Positions 23,013 through 38,114 of a stretch of DNA of 43,286 nucleotides are shown here, in pieces. The first letter of the stretch is position 1, and each line of letters starts with the position of its first letter. A program made the translations under genes and the position numbers. Source of the DNA: Phoronis australis (lineage: Eukaryota > Phoronida > Phoronidae); the NCBI GenBank assembly GCA_002633005.1, contig NMRA01000251.1, positions 142,414-185,699 on the forward strand, read 5' to 3'. A model generated the notes under the pieces. The model had not been told where the DNA came from. It did not search any database and worked only from the letters and a program-made list of their open reading frames with translations.

Positions 23013-26000
23013 CTGCAAATAAAAAAAGAGAATTAGTCATCAGAGTTTGGCAAAATCACCTAACGTTTCGCCCAAATATAATGCTTTCTAGGGTTTCCTG
23101 GGCTTAACTTTTACCATTGTATAGTATATTTTTGTAATATATAATAAAATAATAGAATAAAAAGTACAATTGAGTAGGACCCTCGAAAAATGGCCAAATA
23201 TGGAAAATTTGGAACATGATGTCTCAGAAAATGCTCTAGAGGAATCATTTGAGGCTTTCAGACAATATGTTTTGTGCACTGTTCTCCAAATCATGTGAGG
23301 AATTGCTTTTTAAATTCCCACTTTGACATGAAGGCTATTGAGAATGATTTTAAAGACGTTTATGAAAAAAAAAAGATATCAAAAGTGGCATCATGTGAAA
23401 CAAAATGACAATTTTGAACGCTGTAACAGCATTTTTGAGATTTCATCTCGAACATTCAAATCGAACAAAATTAAGTAATGTCATTGAGGCCGCTATTTTG
23501 CTATGGGTTTTTCCAATATTTTAGTAACCGTGACCCTAATAATATCAAGTTTGCATCAAATAAAAATCAAGTTTTACAGACTTTCTGCTTTCATAAATTA
23601 TAGACTTTTATTGAGTTAAAATCTACAGTTTTGAAAAATATTTGGCTAAATAAATAAACCGCAAGTCTATAAACGTTTTGGGTTAAGCTAGGGATTTGTA
23701 AGAACAACTTTATCCACCTCACGCAAAAGGACAAAGCTCTGCCAACTATTTTTTAATCCTTAAACGTTTGGAGCAATTTCTAAAATCGTCATCCAGTTGG
23801 TAAACGAATACACCCACATGTAACCTACGCCCAAGGCGACTTACAAGGCAATTTGTAAAGAAAAAAACCACCTACAAACAATCCTACTATATCCAATCTG
23901 TGGCACGGTAATTATGTGTGTTCTTTCTGTACAAGACTGTTCCAGCTCTAATATCTCAATTGAGATTCCAGTTATGCAGTAGGCAGAACGAGCATTGATT
24001 GATCACCTCCATAGTCTTTATTATTGTTTTAGATCAGGCTGATGAAAAGCTTCGTAGAGTTTCGCATGTTGCTCCGTGACGTCATCACCGTGTAGTGTTC
24101 AAATGCCAGTCACTAAAGAGATTGCACGGTTGAGCCTGAATCGTGGGACACAAATTGCTGTTTCTTTTCATCAAATAAGACATCCCGCCGCAAGTGTCTC
24201 GCGAGTGACAGCACCACGAGACATTTCACAACTCTCACTGCTCATCTACTCGTCAAACATATCGGTCTAGCACATCATCAATTTTGCAAATTAACATACC
24301 TTTCCCCCACATGCTGCCGTGTTATTGGTGAATAAAGGTCATAATTCAATCAGTTATACGTTAGTCCTCCATATAGATTAGTTCCTGTATTAAATCAAGT
24401 CTTGCCATTGAAGCTAGTGAATCAAAAAGACACGCCCCACTACAACTGGAGTCGATTTTCTGCCATCTATTGTTTTGGCAGAGAAACAGCCAGCGTATGT
24501 ACTTACTATATTATTCACTGTGAGCATGATCACCTCCTCCTGCGTGTAGTAGAACCAGGTCATGACACAAGGGTGAACAAGGTAGGCGCAATACGTCAAG
24601 CGGCTGAGCGGACCCATGACAGACCAGGAAAGGAGCTCGTTTATGTACCCTTTAATATAAAATAATATTTAATAAGACATGTAAATACTATGCAGCGACC
24701 AGAGCCATAAATAAGACTACACCAATTTCGTACCCTCCACGTTGCAAGAGTATACTTTGAAAACCCTTCAGAAACCAGTTAGAATTGAGGTTGTCCCCAC
24801 TGAGGCTGGGGTGGACCTAAACCGCTCGAGGAAAATTCTTTCAACGGCTTAGATCCGCTGCCGATGGAAAGTGTGGCTCGTACGAACGCACCTCCCATCG
24901 AGAATGCTTCACTCATGGTGCTCAAAGAGGCGGGTCCTTGATGAACATAAAGTCATGTCTGCCAAAATGAATTTAAGTATGCAAATAAAGGATAGCCTCT
25001 GTAAGGTTGCAAAGTATTTATTCCACATCAAATCAAAGATACAAATGTTCGCAAATGCAATTAAGTCCATGCCTTGTTTAATGGTTGCCAGCGATTCGAA
25101 TGAATGGTTGCATAGAGCCGTCTCTGATCTTTGACTTGTTTCCGTGGTTATTCGCGTTTAAACCAACACTTGTCCGCGACCGTGACTCTTCCCTCACAAC
25201 GGACAACACAGGGAGAAGAGAACTTGGCTTTATTCTGGAAAACCTGTTCAAGTCGGGAACGTTGTTCACAACTGGTAACTCGTTTTCTGTCTCTTCATTT
25301 TTCTTGGCCAAAGATGGGTTGAACAACAGTTCTTCTGTGAATTCTTCGTTTTCGTCTGCCGTGAGATTTAATTCATTTGGGTCGTCGTCAGCCTGTTTAG
25401 ATTTTGAAGTCTTGTTTATAATTGGGGCTATTTTTGATTCGGTGCTCTTCCTGGAAGGTAACGGCTCGTGAGGAATTTTTCTCCGTTTATAGCCTGATTT
25501 GTCTAGCTTGACAGATTCACGTCTCGATCTCAATCTTGAAATTTCAGCGTTGCCAGATTGGTTCCGCTCAATCTCAAAGTTATCATTTGTTTTAGGCAAC
25601 ATCTTCCTCGATTTTAACCCGTGCCTAGCATTTCTACCCCGTTTTGCGCGATAGCGGTTCCCACTTGGTAACAATTCTTCTTCGTCGGGCGTCTTTTGTT
25701 TGTCCCATTGATTGTTACAACCCCAGTCTTGGTCATATAGTTCGAAACATTCTTGAACATCGGGGACCTGACCATCGTCAACTGAAATGAGATTCGAGTC
25801 GCGACGTTACCTTCAAACCATTTAAAATATCATGTGCCTGTGCGGTTTTACATTTAGGACAGCATGTCTACTGAATTAAGAATGGAAGTAATAAAGCTGT
25901 GTCAGTGAACAAGAAAATTGCTGAAGAATGAAATTGCATGATACAGAAGAAGTAAGCGTTGTCTTGTAATAGCATATATAAATGTATCCCATATTCTGGT

Positions 26001-29000
26001 TTGGAGACCTTGGTTGGGAGACATTTGTGTCTACTTGCGGGTTATCCGCTCAACTAAGCTAACCAAGCCTCAAACTTAGCGCCCCGATGACATCATCTAG
26101 AGGCTACTGCTGCAATCAAAGTGCATGTGCACTGTGTTACTTCCTAACAAAAGTTTGAGAAAAAATTCGAGGCGACTAGGAGATGGTAATTTTGTGGGGC
26201 TAGGTTTGGAATTAGTGTTGGGGTGACAGAGGAGAAAAGTTTCTACCGCTTTTTTAAAGTTGTGAAAAATTAGTTGTCAATGGTAGCACCGTTTTATTTC
26301 CATTACTAAGCCACTTTTTGGCTTTGATAGAAATCGAGAGTGAACTCGAAGCTGAATTCTCAATAATACTGGCAATATGTAGATGTCTTCCCATGCAACG
26401 CCCCTCTAATGAGGACTATTTTCCCGTCTTATAAGAAAATGCCATTGGCCAAAGAGGAGCACATAATCAAGAAAAAGTTACAGAAAAATGCACTTGTGAT
26501 TAAAGAATCACACGAATTCACAAAAGATTTAGGGAACTTAGTTCAGTCCCTATTAAGGACTGTTTCATGCAACCGGATACAGGGCTCCAAATATCGTAGA
26601 GGCAGCATACACGAGAAACCTTAACCCAGCACCGCTAATGAGGTGATTTCCTGTGTGCGCGTTGATTTCAACTGCACGTACCTCCGAGCAGCCAACCAAA
26701 TGTGGCCATATTGTTGTGCAGGTTATAGCGGTGCAAAGTCTCCAGTGAGGTTTGCAGAAGACGACTGACGATCAGTGATACCATCTACAAAACAAAACGC
26801 TATATTGCTCGAGTCTAGGAAATTAAGATGGAAGGAAAAAGTATAAAAAAGACAAACCATTTTCAGATTTTTTCTGCTCACCCATACCAAAAGTTGTCAC
26901 AGGTTGGATGTCATAAACGTACGCTGTCTCGCCTTGGTTGTACATGCACAACGACACTGCTTCAATAAATTCACTAATTTTCAGAATATACTTGTCAACG
27001 TCAAAATTTGTCATAGTTTTGACGTAAATCATTGCCGCTAAATAAAATTTTCCACCAGCCTCGTTTGCAAATCTCGTTTCCCCACAAAATCTCCACAGGT
27101 GTTGTCTTAAGCACTTCGTCGAAGTGGCGACAATTTACATGTACATTAAGTGCACACATGCCAACCGATAAAGGGATTTCCTTATTGCTACAACTGTACG
27201 TATTTTTCCGTTTCTGTAGTGCTACGGCGCAGCGCCAAAATGGTACGTAAATTTTGTTATTAATGCGTATGTTTGTCGATGTTCATAATAAAGGTTCAAA
27301 CCTTAGCTCTTGGCGTTTACTGGCAATCTATTATGTCGAAATAATCTCATATCACGAACCTTGCCCGACAGGGCCAAAGGAGTAGAACAACATTCGCAGT
27401 TATTAGATGTACATGTAAGAGCCTCTAATAGGTGAGTACAATGTAGGTATGTAAACGTACTGTATTTTAACACTTGACCATGGTTTGACTTGTTTTCGTC
27501 AGAGCTATAGTTCGCTATGTTTTTTTACAAAAATACAATGGTTAGAGCACAACATGGTTGACATGTATGTATACGTCCTTTGAAAAAGAATTAGCGGCTG
27601 GCCACAATTACGTTATAAAGAACGATTATTTCATTTCTAGAAAACCCCCACGACAAATGTTCGCAAAACTCCCAATTAATTCTTGAAAGATGTTCGTCAT
27701 ACTTTGCAGGAGAATGATGGCCTTTCGTCGAAATCTGGTGAGTATATTTTGAAACTACTGTACTATATCAGAACATAAAGATGGCAGCTGGTGATACAAC
27801 TCAGCAAACATTTATATTAAAAAATGAGTTCCAAATAACTACACTATACGGATGTGGTTTCTTAGTATAATGCATTACTAATTGTTAATTTCGATGTTCA
27901 CACAATTGTGAATTTGGAAAGGTGACAAAACGAAAATAATATGGTTATGATAATAAACCCTGCGTCAGCCTATTAGTAAATGCTTCAAAGACTGTGTCAC
28001 TAAATATTTGGTACAGAGACAGCCCAGATTTCCTCAATGTGTTTAGTGAGAGTACGTAGCGCCCCGCCGGTGGCATTTCCACCAATTTAAGGACATACAT
28101 GCAAGCGATTATTTTTCCTTCGAAAATTGTGGTTGGGCAACTTCATTGGGAAATCCTAAAGACGAATTCGCAAGTGCGATAGATCATAAGAAACGTGGTC
28201 AATGTCTCCTTCTTGTTCCTCGGTCTGTGCAGTAGTAAAAATCGTCTACCTCCAACAAAATGACTCGGTGCACTAATATCAACGCACCCAATTAGTTGTA
28301 TGGAAATTTGATACAAAGCCGTGTATAAAGAAAAGTTAAGCTACACAGCGAGTGAGTCTTCCGTTTGAGTAACACATTGGTACTTAAGCGGAAGCACCAC
28401 ATTTAATTGCAAACTGCTTCACCAAACGTTAATGAGACAACTACTGTAGAGCAGGAATCAGCATCCCTTTACTTATAAACATTGAAGCACCCGTCTTTAT
28501 CACCCAATACCAGATACGTTTACCTGAAGGGACAGAAGAATCATGTTAATTCCTCCAACAAAAAATGCTAGGTTGAAGCTAAAGAACATTGACAGCGATT
28601 CTTTACACCCAAGTTCGTGTAGAGTTGTAGCCAGTCGATAATCATAAGCAGAGTGACGCTTATTGTCATGCACGTGGTCATGGATACAGGGTCTTGACCT
28701 CATGGGGTCGCAACAACTGAACGGTACGCTGTCTCTCTTAGAAGCGTTCTGTGTTTCGTTCCTATAAATGTTCAAATCGAACCTTAAACCTCACATGCCA
28801 ATTTGAAGCAAAAAAGATAAACTAATCAAATGAACAGTGGCGACGTTATACGAATCACCTGGAACTACGCCATTTGAACTTTACGCCTAGCGGTTACCCC
28901 GTAAACTAAATGCAGTAGTGTGGCACATAAGTTAACATTCGGTTCATGTGCCAAAATACGGAAGCATAAGACGATTTGATTCATTATTGTTACAGAACGG

Positions 29001-32000
29001 CAAAAGGAAGCCAAATATAACCGGGTACCACCGTTAATTGTTCCATGGATGCCTACGGGAATTGCATTGTGTTAATATTAGTATATTCAAGAAGTTTTTT
29101 TTCCCATATTGGAAATTGTTTTCGATTTAGGCCTATGTCCATTCGTCAGAATCTGTGAAACTTCCCGTGGCTCTCAATGCTGTTTCAGCCGGGTATTGCT
29201 AACGGATAGCAAATTACACGTGCACGTATGTCGTGTAAGGGAGGATTGTGGGACAGCGCTAATCCCAAACAACATTGCCACTCAGACATAGAAATACAAT
29301 ATATAGAGATTACTTTACATTAGTTTCAGTTGCAAGCAGAGGTTATGCTCGCCGCAATCAGGTAACAACAATCCAAAATGAACCCAAAACTTTTCCAAGC
29401 AGAAGTGTAAACCATGAAGTGATTGAAGTATGTAGGAACCTGATCTCACAAATGGCTCTATATGTGCATGTGTACAGAAGAACAACTGCGAGACAAAAAT
29501 TTATGCAGATAACGAAATTATGATTCTTTAGCCTACATGTATGTTATCGCCTTGCATGGGCGGAGCAGCACTGAAAAAAGTGGGGGAGATAGCCCCCCCC
29601 CCCTCCAGCCCCCTATGGTGCGCCGCCCATGCCTTGTGAACGAGTACCTAGCAATAAAGTACAGTATAAACCAGTGTAGCATGAAGCATACATGTACTTA
29701 CCTATCCATACCAAGTTTGTCAACTAAATAAGTTTCGGGGAGCCACTCGGTGGCAAACCAGTCGACATAGCTATAGACTCCACAGCAAGAGTGTTCAATT
29801 TGCACAAAGTCCATTTCTTTCTTCAATTGACCATTCGTCTTGTACCTGTTCAGCGCATCTATCAGTCCCTGCTCTACTGATCGAGATACCTCGGTGAGTT
29901 CGAAAATGCAAAATCCGGTGGAAAATACAGCAGCAGAGTACAACAGAACGCCGTACAACAAGAACAAAAAGTAGAAATGAAGTAGTTTCGCGCGTGCTTC
30001 CCTTGACATCATGTCAATAGAGAGTTTAATGCCGCCAAAGCAGCCGACAATTGAGCACACTCCAATCGCTATCATTGCGGACGGTACAGTACCTTCATCG
30101 TAAGATGTAAGAAACGGGAGTTGATCTTCAACTGCTAATTTTATGTACAGCCCAAGTGCTAAAAGCGTAACCGACGGCAAAATGCAAACGCAGTACAAAG
30201 CCGTGTTTAGCATAGTAGCGAATCTCCGTTTCTTTTTGGTCATTATAACTTTTGGCAATCCCATAGTAATAATTCTAGCTTTGCTTCACACAGTCGATGT
30301 CGTGATACGTTAATAAACAATGTCGTCAATGTTTTACGTGTCTTATTGTGACCCTGGGTAATACGTCACTCACAGGGACACGTTTTTGCAAGCAGAAAAT
30401 ACTTAAGTGCCGCGGTGGCATACATGTAGGCAAACACGAAAGGGGATTTTTTGTGACGCCATTGCCAATTCTTAGTGATGAAAACTACTACGCATCTATT
30501 ATCCTGTCCCAATGTCAAGATTCGGTTACACATCTTTAGGGAGGACTTCAGAGGGACTTCTGTATAATTACTTTGCTGATTCATAGCATACATGTACTCT
30601 CAGGCTTAAATCTACTTCATAATCACAGTTCATTTGCCTCGAAAATAATAACCTTGGCAGAAATGTACGTTTCATGTTTTGACTTGAAAGCAGGGCTGGC
30701 TTACCCCCATATCCTGTGCTACAGGCAAAGATTAGCCAACCAACACCGAGCGACCACGCAATTCGCCATGTTGAATTGTACAGTGCTGACACCTCAAGTG
30801 TGAATGATTTACCCTCTCCGATTATGCTCTTCCAAGGTTCAAATAAGCCGTACAGCGTTGAGGTACAGAAAAACGCTGCTAAGGTCCAGCCCAGACCAAG
30901 GATAATCTACAATACAAATATTAAAACGCGTCTCGAAAAGAATACAATTTCTGAAGTAATGCAGAACGCGAATATTTGTGTTTCCGGTTAAAATGACTGC
31001 ATGTAACATTTAAAAGGATACTAAATCCGGTTTTGATAATTTCCACAACTCCTCGTTACACTGTAGGTCACCAATGCATGATATATGCATTGGCGACAAA
31101 CTTCAGAGTTAAGGCGGGAATTGGTAAAAAAACACATACTCTCTATGTCACATAATACACTTGGACCTTGGTACAGCTGTAGGTGGTCTTTTCCGACAGT
31201 TATCATGTAATTCGTTAAAACAGTAGGCCACGCAGACTTTGAAAGGATCTTTAAGATTTTCTTCTAAACTAAGTCTTCTAACTGTTGTCGAGGGTAACAC
31301 AGCATAATTGTGTTTCAGAGAACTTGACGGAAAGTTGATCATAGTGTCTGCTTATACAAAACCAACAACCGGGTTTGGTATGCTTTTAAAAGTGCCATAG
31401 ATGGCACACATGATCATGGACCGTTACATGATTTTCCCGTCTTAACTTAGACAAAATCGGGTTAACTTAAGACCAAACTGTTATAGACACATTTCTTGAA
31501 ATTTCGTAAACCCAACCGAAATTACTGAACTCAGTTCAAGCTAAAATCGAAAGTTAGCCAGCTACGGAACAAGCTGGAATATTGGACTTGTCTAAATTAC
31601 CAAATATAGGGCTATTGTAACTGTAAACCGTTAAAGAACACATTTCATTGCTATTTTTCTCAATGCAGTGTCCCTAAACGTCAAATTGATCATCGACTGA
31701 TTTCGACTCTTGAACTGGCAAAGTCCTTAGATCCAATACAGTGCATTTTGCCTAGGTCTTCTCATGCCAGACCCGAATTGTATCCAAAATATAAACAAAT
31801 ACCCATACCGAGTTTCGAAACTAAGATTATTCTTACAGGTAGCAGCGACACCTTTGGGCAATAATTCACTTTAGAACCGAATCATTTGAATGTTTGTGAA
31901 ACGCGTAACCAGCAACTTACCCAACGACCAAGTCTGTGTTTAATGGGCAATTCACATTTCCATTTATAAAGTAGAAAGCCGACGTAGACTCCGACGACGT

Positions 32001-35000
32001 ACGGCCCGACTCGTGTCCAAGGTCGCACGTAGAGAATATCCCAGCCGTCAGGTCTTTTGTGACTAAAAACAAATAACCAGTTTAATAAATTGTAGCAAGC
32101 AGGTAGCCCTGATGTTAGAAAATTCACGCTCAATTTTAACTGCCATGGTTTCATTCACACAATTCATTATTTCTAAGCTTTATCATGTGTACTGCTGGAT
32201 GAGGTAGGATACATACTGGTTCAGAGGGGGAACAATGCCATTTGGTCCAAATCCATTGTACGAGGAGACGACACCACGTGTTATCAGACAGCCTAGCATA
32301 AAGAGAAAGGATATGATAGATCCAGCAATGGGCCACCTGAAACAAATGCATTTCATACATGTAGTTCAAACATTTGAACGAGAACAGACTGTGATACAAG
32401 ATGTCTTTTTAATTACATCTGGGAGAACCGAGTTGAAGTAACGCTTGTCTTTCCCAAGATAGGGAATGTAAGGATTTATGAAATAACGAGCTTTAAACTT
32501 TCAAGAGAATTGGTGCGAAGCTTGTGATAATTGGTTGCGAAAGAAGACATTTCATCTTCTATTTGAGAAGAAAGTAGGGTATTAGAGGTTCGTTCCTGAC
32601 TGCAACTTGAAGAATGAGACACACCTGTACAGGGGGTAAACCATCATGGGGGCGATAATGTAGAATTGCATGTCGTTGGCCAGGTACCAACTCCAGCCCA
32701 TACACTGAAAAGATCAGTTGAGACAATTACAATGTATGTTATGTATTGGCTTATGTTTTGGAAAGTCAATTAAACTAGATCCTCTTGACCCTACAGCAGA
32801 GGAAACATGAAAACAATTTTCACATGACTCACAGAAAATTTCTTGCACGTCACTGATCCGTGTGCCACATTTAATGGAGATTTTTGACTGACTGTTCTCC
32901 TGCGAAAATGTCGCCCTCTACTGGTAGACATAGACATCAAAATGCCGTGAGTTAGATAATATTTAGATCTAACCTTCAGGATTTTTAACTATCACCCACA
33001 CAGACACTATAAAAACCCGCTTAAACTGACATCTCTTTCTGTATATTACACACACGTCAGCTGTCTCGAGTGAGTGTTCCGTGCCACTAAATTACATGTA
33101 CCTACAGGGGTAAGCATAGCAGGTTTTATATTATTGGCTGTCGCCCTCAAGAGCTGAGACATAACCCTCACTTTATTTTGCAGCGCCTCCATGTGGTAAG
33201 AGATCACTGCAAATGCCATCGTGATAACAACAAAACTGTTTAGCGTGGCCACCACTCGAGGTTTCCGAGAAAATTGTTGGGCGGAAGCAACACCCAAGGG
33301 TTGTTGGACATTCCCATTGGAAGACAGTATGTCATTTATGTCATACATCATTATCTTTTGCTTCAAGGGAGCGGACCTCTCGGCCCTAACTACGATTGCA
33401 AGTTTCCCAGAAGGTACTCATTTGAAATTTGAGCAACAAGTACTCGAACGAGCACCCCAATTTGGCGAATTGGGAAAAAATGTCCGCGTCAGTGAAATTA
33501 AAGGTCCAAGTAAACGAGACAAAAGTCCACAAAGACCACAGGAGTTCGGCGCGGATGCGCCGATTGGGCGACCCGAACCTAGTGGCCCCGGTTGTTTTTA
33601 GTCCTCGTTTATTTTTCTCAGTAAAAGCTCCGCATAAAGAAGAATTCCAGCCCTCCTATATTTTAGGCTGGATGCGCACATGATAAGGGGGCATGGCACA
33701 TCAAAAACGCCCTCTGTAGGCTGCTTTTCGGGTTTTTACTATACATTCTCCTTGATTCTGGGCAACAATACAACAATACAAAGTAGTTTCGCAAGTGACA
33801 ATACATGTACGTTTTGAATAATTTCGTGTTAAGGATACGTTGTCAGTGATTGCAAGGCGACTATCACGATAATTCTAATTGAATTATAAGTAGTTCAGTT
33901 TTGTAGCAAATTACTGAAATTATCTACATGTAGGTACATGTATGCAAGAAGGGGCGCTGTGTTGAATATAAAGTGTCTTCATCTCCATCACTCATTCTAT
34001 TTTCAGGACCTTACCTAACACTGTAAGATGAAGAAAACGGAAGTTAAATGGATAAAACGACGAATATACATGTCCAAGCTACGGACACGTTTAAATATCC
34101 GACAGGTACCCTCCTTATCGTTGTTGAAGGCTAATGTTGAATTACAATCTGCTGGTCCGGTTTTTGATATGAACGTCCATTTGGTAACAGTATACATGTA
34201 CTGCTCACACCTTCGCTATAAGAAGCCCTGATTGATAATGAATGTGAATAGGTATAACCCTCACAATCGGTGGTCATCAATTTCTCGCGGCCCTTACATG
34301 CACTTAACACCCGGGGACTCATTTGCCTCCTTTTGTAGAAATCTAATTTATTTCCAGCTTTTCAAATACATGTACACAGGTATATTTTTCCAAGACACCG
34401 ACTACATGTTTTTCTTTAGATGGCTGATATTCAACGGCCGTGGTTGGCGCCTACCATTTTATTGGATCGGACAACGTTGTTGACGTAGAGTGCGTTTGTC
34501 CACCAATTGCTTTTGCAGTTTGGGTCGATATCGTCACGTATCCACAGTGGCCCATCTCCAATGTACTTCAGCAGGCAGTAATATACCATGAGTACCAACA
34601 TATACGCCGGGGTCAGCCTAAGCAACGCCGAAACATACAAATTAATTAAAGCCTAAATTAAACGCAATTTTGTCGTTTTAGATGTATTGGGCTTAACAGA
34701 TAGTCCTAGCAAAGCCTTAGTAAAGTAAAAAAACGCGAGTTCAATGACGCAAATAAAAGCACATCGAAAGATGGGTACATGTAAAGCTGTCTTTTTGTGC
34801 CCTGTTGGTCACGTGACCTAATTACTGGAAGATTGGTATAAAAGTCAAAAGTGAAATTGTACTCGCAGAAAGTATGTATTGTGGGGAAATGAGTTCTTTA
34901 GTTTTGAAGATATTTGGTCAAATCAGCAGACTTGTCCATTAAGGTCTTCACAGTAGAAGGCTTAATCCAACTGGGTAATCAGAAGCAGAGCACTACCAAT

Positions 35001-38000
35001 GGCTGCGACTGAGCTAAAAGTCAATACACGTACCTCACATATCTGTGTACATAGAACATTAACCAATTCAGCCGCCCTTGTCTCTTCTCCAACTCACTCA
35101 ATGTCAGATAGGCCACAAGTAGTCCACTGAAAAGAACAAGTTCAGCAAGCCTTTAAAATGTCCTGCTACTTCGTTCTACTAAGGAATTTTTGTAGGACGG
35201 ACTGCACGTGCATCGCTATTGACTGATGGCAAGAGAACCACATAGAAGCATCCAGGGCGAGTCACGTCAGGTCACAGAGCACTGGAGTACACGTGTTTAG
35301 AACTTAGCACTGTTGACAAAAAGGCAGGTACGCATTTCGCCTTTCGACGATCATTGAGCAAGAGATCTCAACCGTTTAGCTCCAAACTACAACATGCTGT
35401 AGTATTGTTTACAGTAAGAACTTCAATTTCATTAATCGTGTAAGCTTTAGGTTTTTCTAGTCCACGATCAAAAAGAAAATGTTTGCGACATGCCACCTTT
35501 GCGGCCTCAGCGGCATTTTCCTTCGAAACAGTCGTTGTTTCTCTGCCTTTCATGACCCTGGATAAACAAGTTACGAAGTGGATTCGTACCTCATTAGAAA
35601 AAACGTATCGACGCTAAGTGTCGCGTTGACAATAGCCTGAAAAGTCCATCGCTCGACGAATCTTTTAAAGTCTCCACCGTTATCTTAAAAATAAAAAAAT
35701 GTTATATAAAATGAATGTCGCCTACTTGTAGCCTCACCTGACCACAGCAGTAGACTCCTAAATAATTAATGAGTACGCAAACAAAACTCCCAAAACGCAT
35801 GTTGCCAGTGGCTGTTTTCATTCATTACAAATTAGTAGGTCTACGTTGAGGATCAAAGCTCAAGACAAGTGTTAAGTAAAGTTTGTGCTTGAGTACACCA
35901 TATTTTATGCAAATGAACATACATGTATAATCCTAGTTCCCACTTGACGACCCACAAATTCAAGCGGCAAGCACGAGTTGAAAATCGAGATTCCAAGTAA
36001 AAACTCGAAATTCAGAGTTCGAACTCAAACGTTTAGTGGCATTAAACTTGAGGAAATAAAGTTCCCGCTAGTAGTTTACAGTCGTCCGTGTAAGCAACCG
36101 AGTATTCTAGCACGGGGAGCTAAGTGAACCCCACAATTCAGGTGTTGCTGTCGTGAGCATCCGCGATAATGACCCATAACCATTACCACCACAATCGTGA
36201 GCACCATAACCACCACCACCAACGTCACGACTACCACCACCGCCACACTTACTGTATAACCTTAACTGTGTTGGCCAGAAGAGTGTATGACCCAAGATCA
36301 CCCAGGTCATACTGAGGAAGCGTATGCCATTTAGACACGAGAGGGGGTTCTTCTGACCAACGCTCATTATCTTGCACGCATTCGAGTAAAGCGAGAAGGA
36401 ACGAATGATCTTCTCCAGCACACCTGGAACACAACCACGAAGACATTAACTCTGGTGTGAATATTTACATGTGCATCAGGATTATTACACTGTAGCCAAC
36501 GGAGACATTTCGCGCATACTGTGCATGTCATTTAAATGAAGGAAATGTGACGGAGCACTTCGGAGCCGAAACGAGACAACTTGTAGCAGGACCTATTTCT
36601 TTGACGAAATGAACTTAAAGAGGGAGATGCCTGCCTTTTAAGTAGTATTTAAACCATTTTCAAGATACACACGGCACTTGTAAATTGTGTAGCTCCAGTT
36701 GCCATCGCGGCCAGTAGCACAGAGCTTGATGGAAAATAGCTCACCCACATGAAACAAATTTCTGAGGACTTATTCGTGCGAAACCTACCCGGTGGTGTAT
36801 CTGTCTGTTTAGTTTCTTGTAAAGTGCCTATTTCAGTGAGAAAGTCTTGATCAATATCGGTCTTGCTGCCACAGGATTTCAAACAAGACATGAACACATC
36901 AAAGAAAGTTCCAGCAGCAACAGCTATCAATATAAGGGAGATGATGGCTCTGAAAGGACCGAGAGAAATTACTATTTTATTATGCAACATTTCCGGTTTT
37001 GCTACCACTACTGGTACGTCACTCGTTTGATTCATTAAACGCAGCACAATGACTTCCGATAAATGTTGCCCGGTACACCATTTCACTGTGCTACTAAAGG
37101 TAAAACTGTGACATGCTGTTTATCACCGCTTCTAAATGGTTAAAGAAATGAAACCGACGTCATAATATTCAGTAATTCCCATTGCTTCAAATCTGGAAAA
37201 CCATTCAGTTTACCACGTAGTATGGTGACGATCTTTGACTTTAATAATTTAAATTTATTAAAACGGACAGTAATCTCTGTAAACAAAATCAAGGGAACCC
37301 CGATCCCCTAGCTAAGCCCGAACAAATGCAGTGCGTACATGTACATATGGAGGGCGTGTGCAAGTCGTGGCGATGTGATCTATAAATTTTCGAACAAGCA
37401 TATGCGTTGATGCCCGCAAACGGAATTCCGTGTGTCGTCCATCACTTTTCCACAGGGCTGCTTTTCAGTATAAGTGCCGCTGTGTAAGAGGGTAGTTGGC
37501 CGAAGGTTCTTAAGATAAATATTTCATTCAAGCCACTGGAACTCCAGGTGTCGTTGTTCGTGCTCCGGCTAAATTACACACTGGATCATGCAACCAAATT
37601 CGGTAAGCAGAATACTCAGGGTGAAGATGCCGTTATGGTCGTGAGCAGACACATGCTGGCATGCCAGATAACCCGCAATGTCAAAGGTTAGAAAGGCTCA
37701 CAGCCTGCCATGACGATATGCTGAACTTACATGGCTACATTAGCTTTATTGTCGTAAGGCCTTTCTGTTGGCACACAAGTGTCAATGCCCCAGAAGTGTC
37801 GAGCACTTGCATTGAATGGGAGGGGGATGTGTAGGTCGTTTTGAAGGTAGATGAATGCTGAAACAAACAAAACGTAGGACTATTTTCATTAAACGTACAT
37901 GTACATGTAGTGCTCCAGAAAAACTTACTCGCGTATTAAACATTTATTAGCAGAAAAGACACTCCGTTACCGTATTTTCAAATGGGTTACAGAGGTGAAA

Positions 38001-38050
38001 AACAAGTCAGTCACGCACGCGCGTTTAGACAGCTCTTACGTCTTCTGGCA

Positions 38051-38114
<64 letters not shown>

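Noticed and set aside
24402-24665. Plus-strand 87-codon frame
   Set aside because: Antisense shadow of gene B exon 14.
25085-25471. Plus-strand 128-codon frame
   Set aside because: Antisense shadow of the charged tail exon of the peripherin-like gene.
29581-29600. Poly-C-rich stretch as a CRISPR or regulatory array
   Set aside because: A simple homopolymer-like run; no spacer/repeat structure, and the window is eukaryotic.
36107-36252. Glycine-rich C-terminal extension of gene B exon 6
   Set aside because: Read-through past the TACA|GTAAG donor into intronic G-rich repeat; the spliced frame continues correctly to exon 7.
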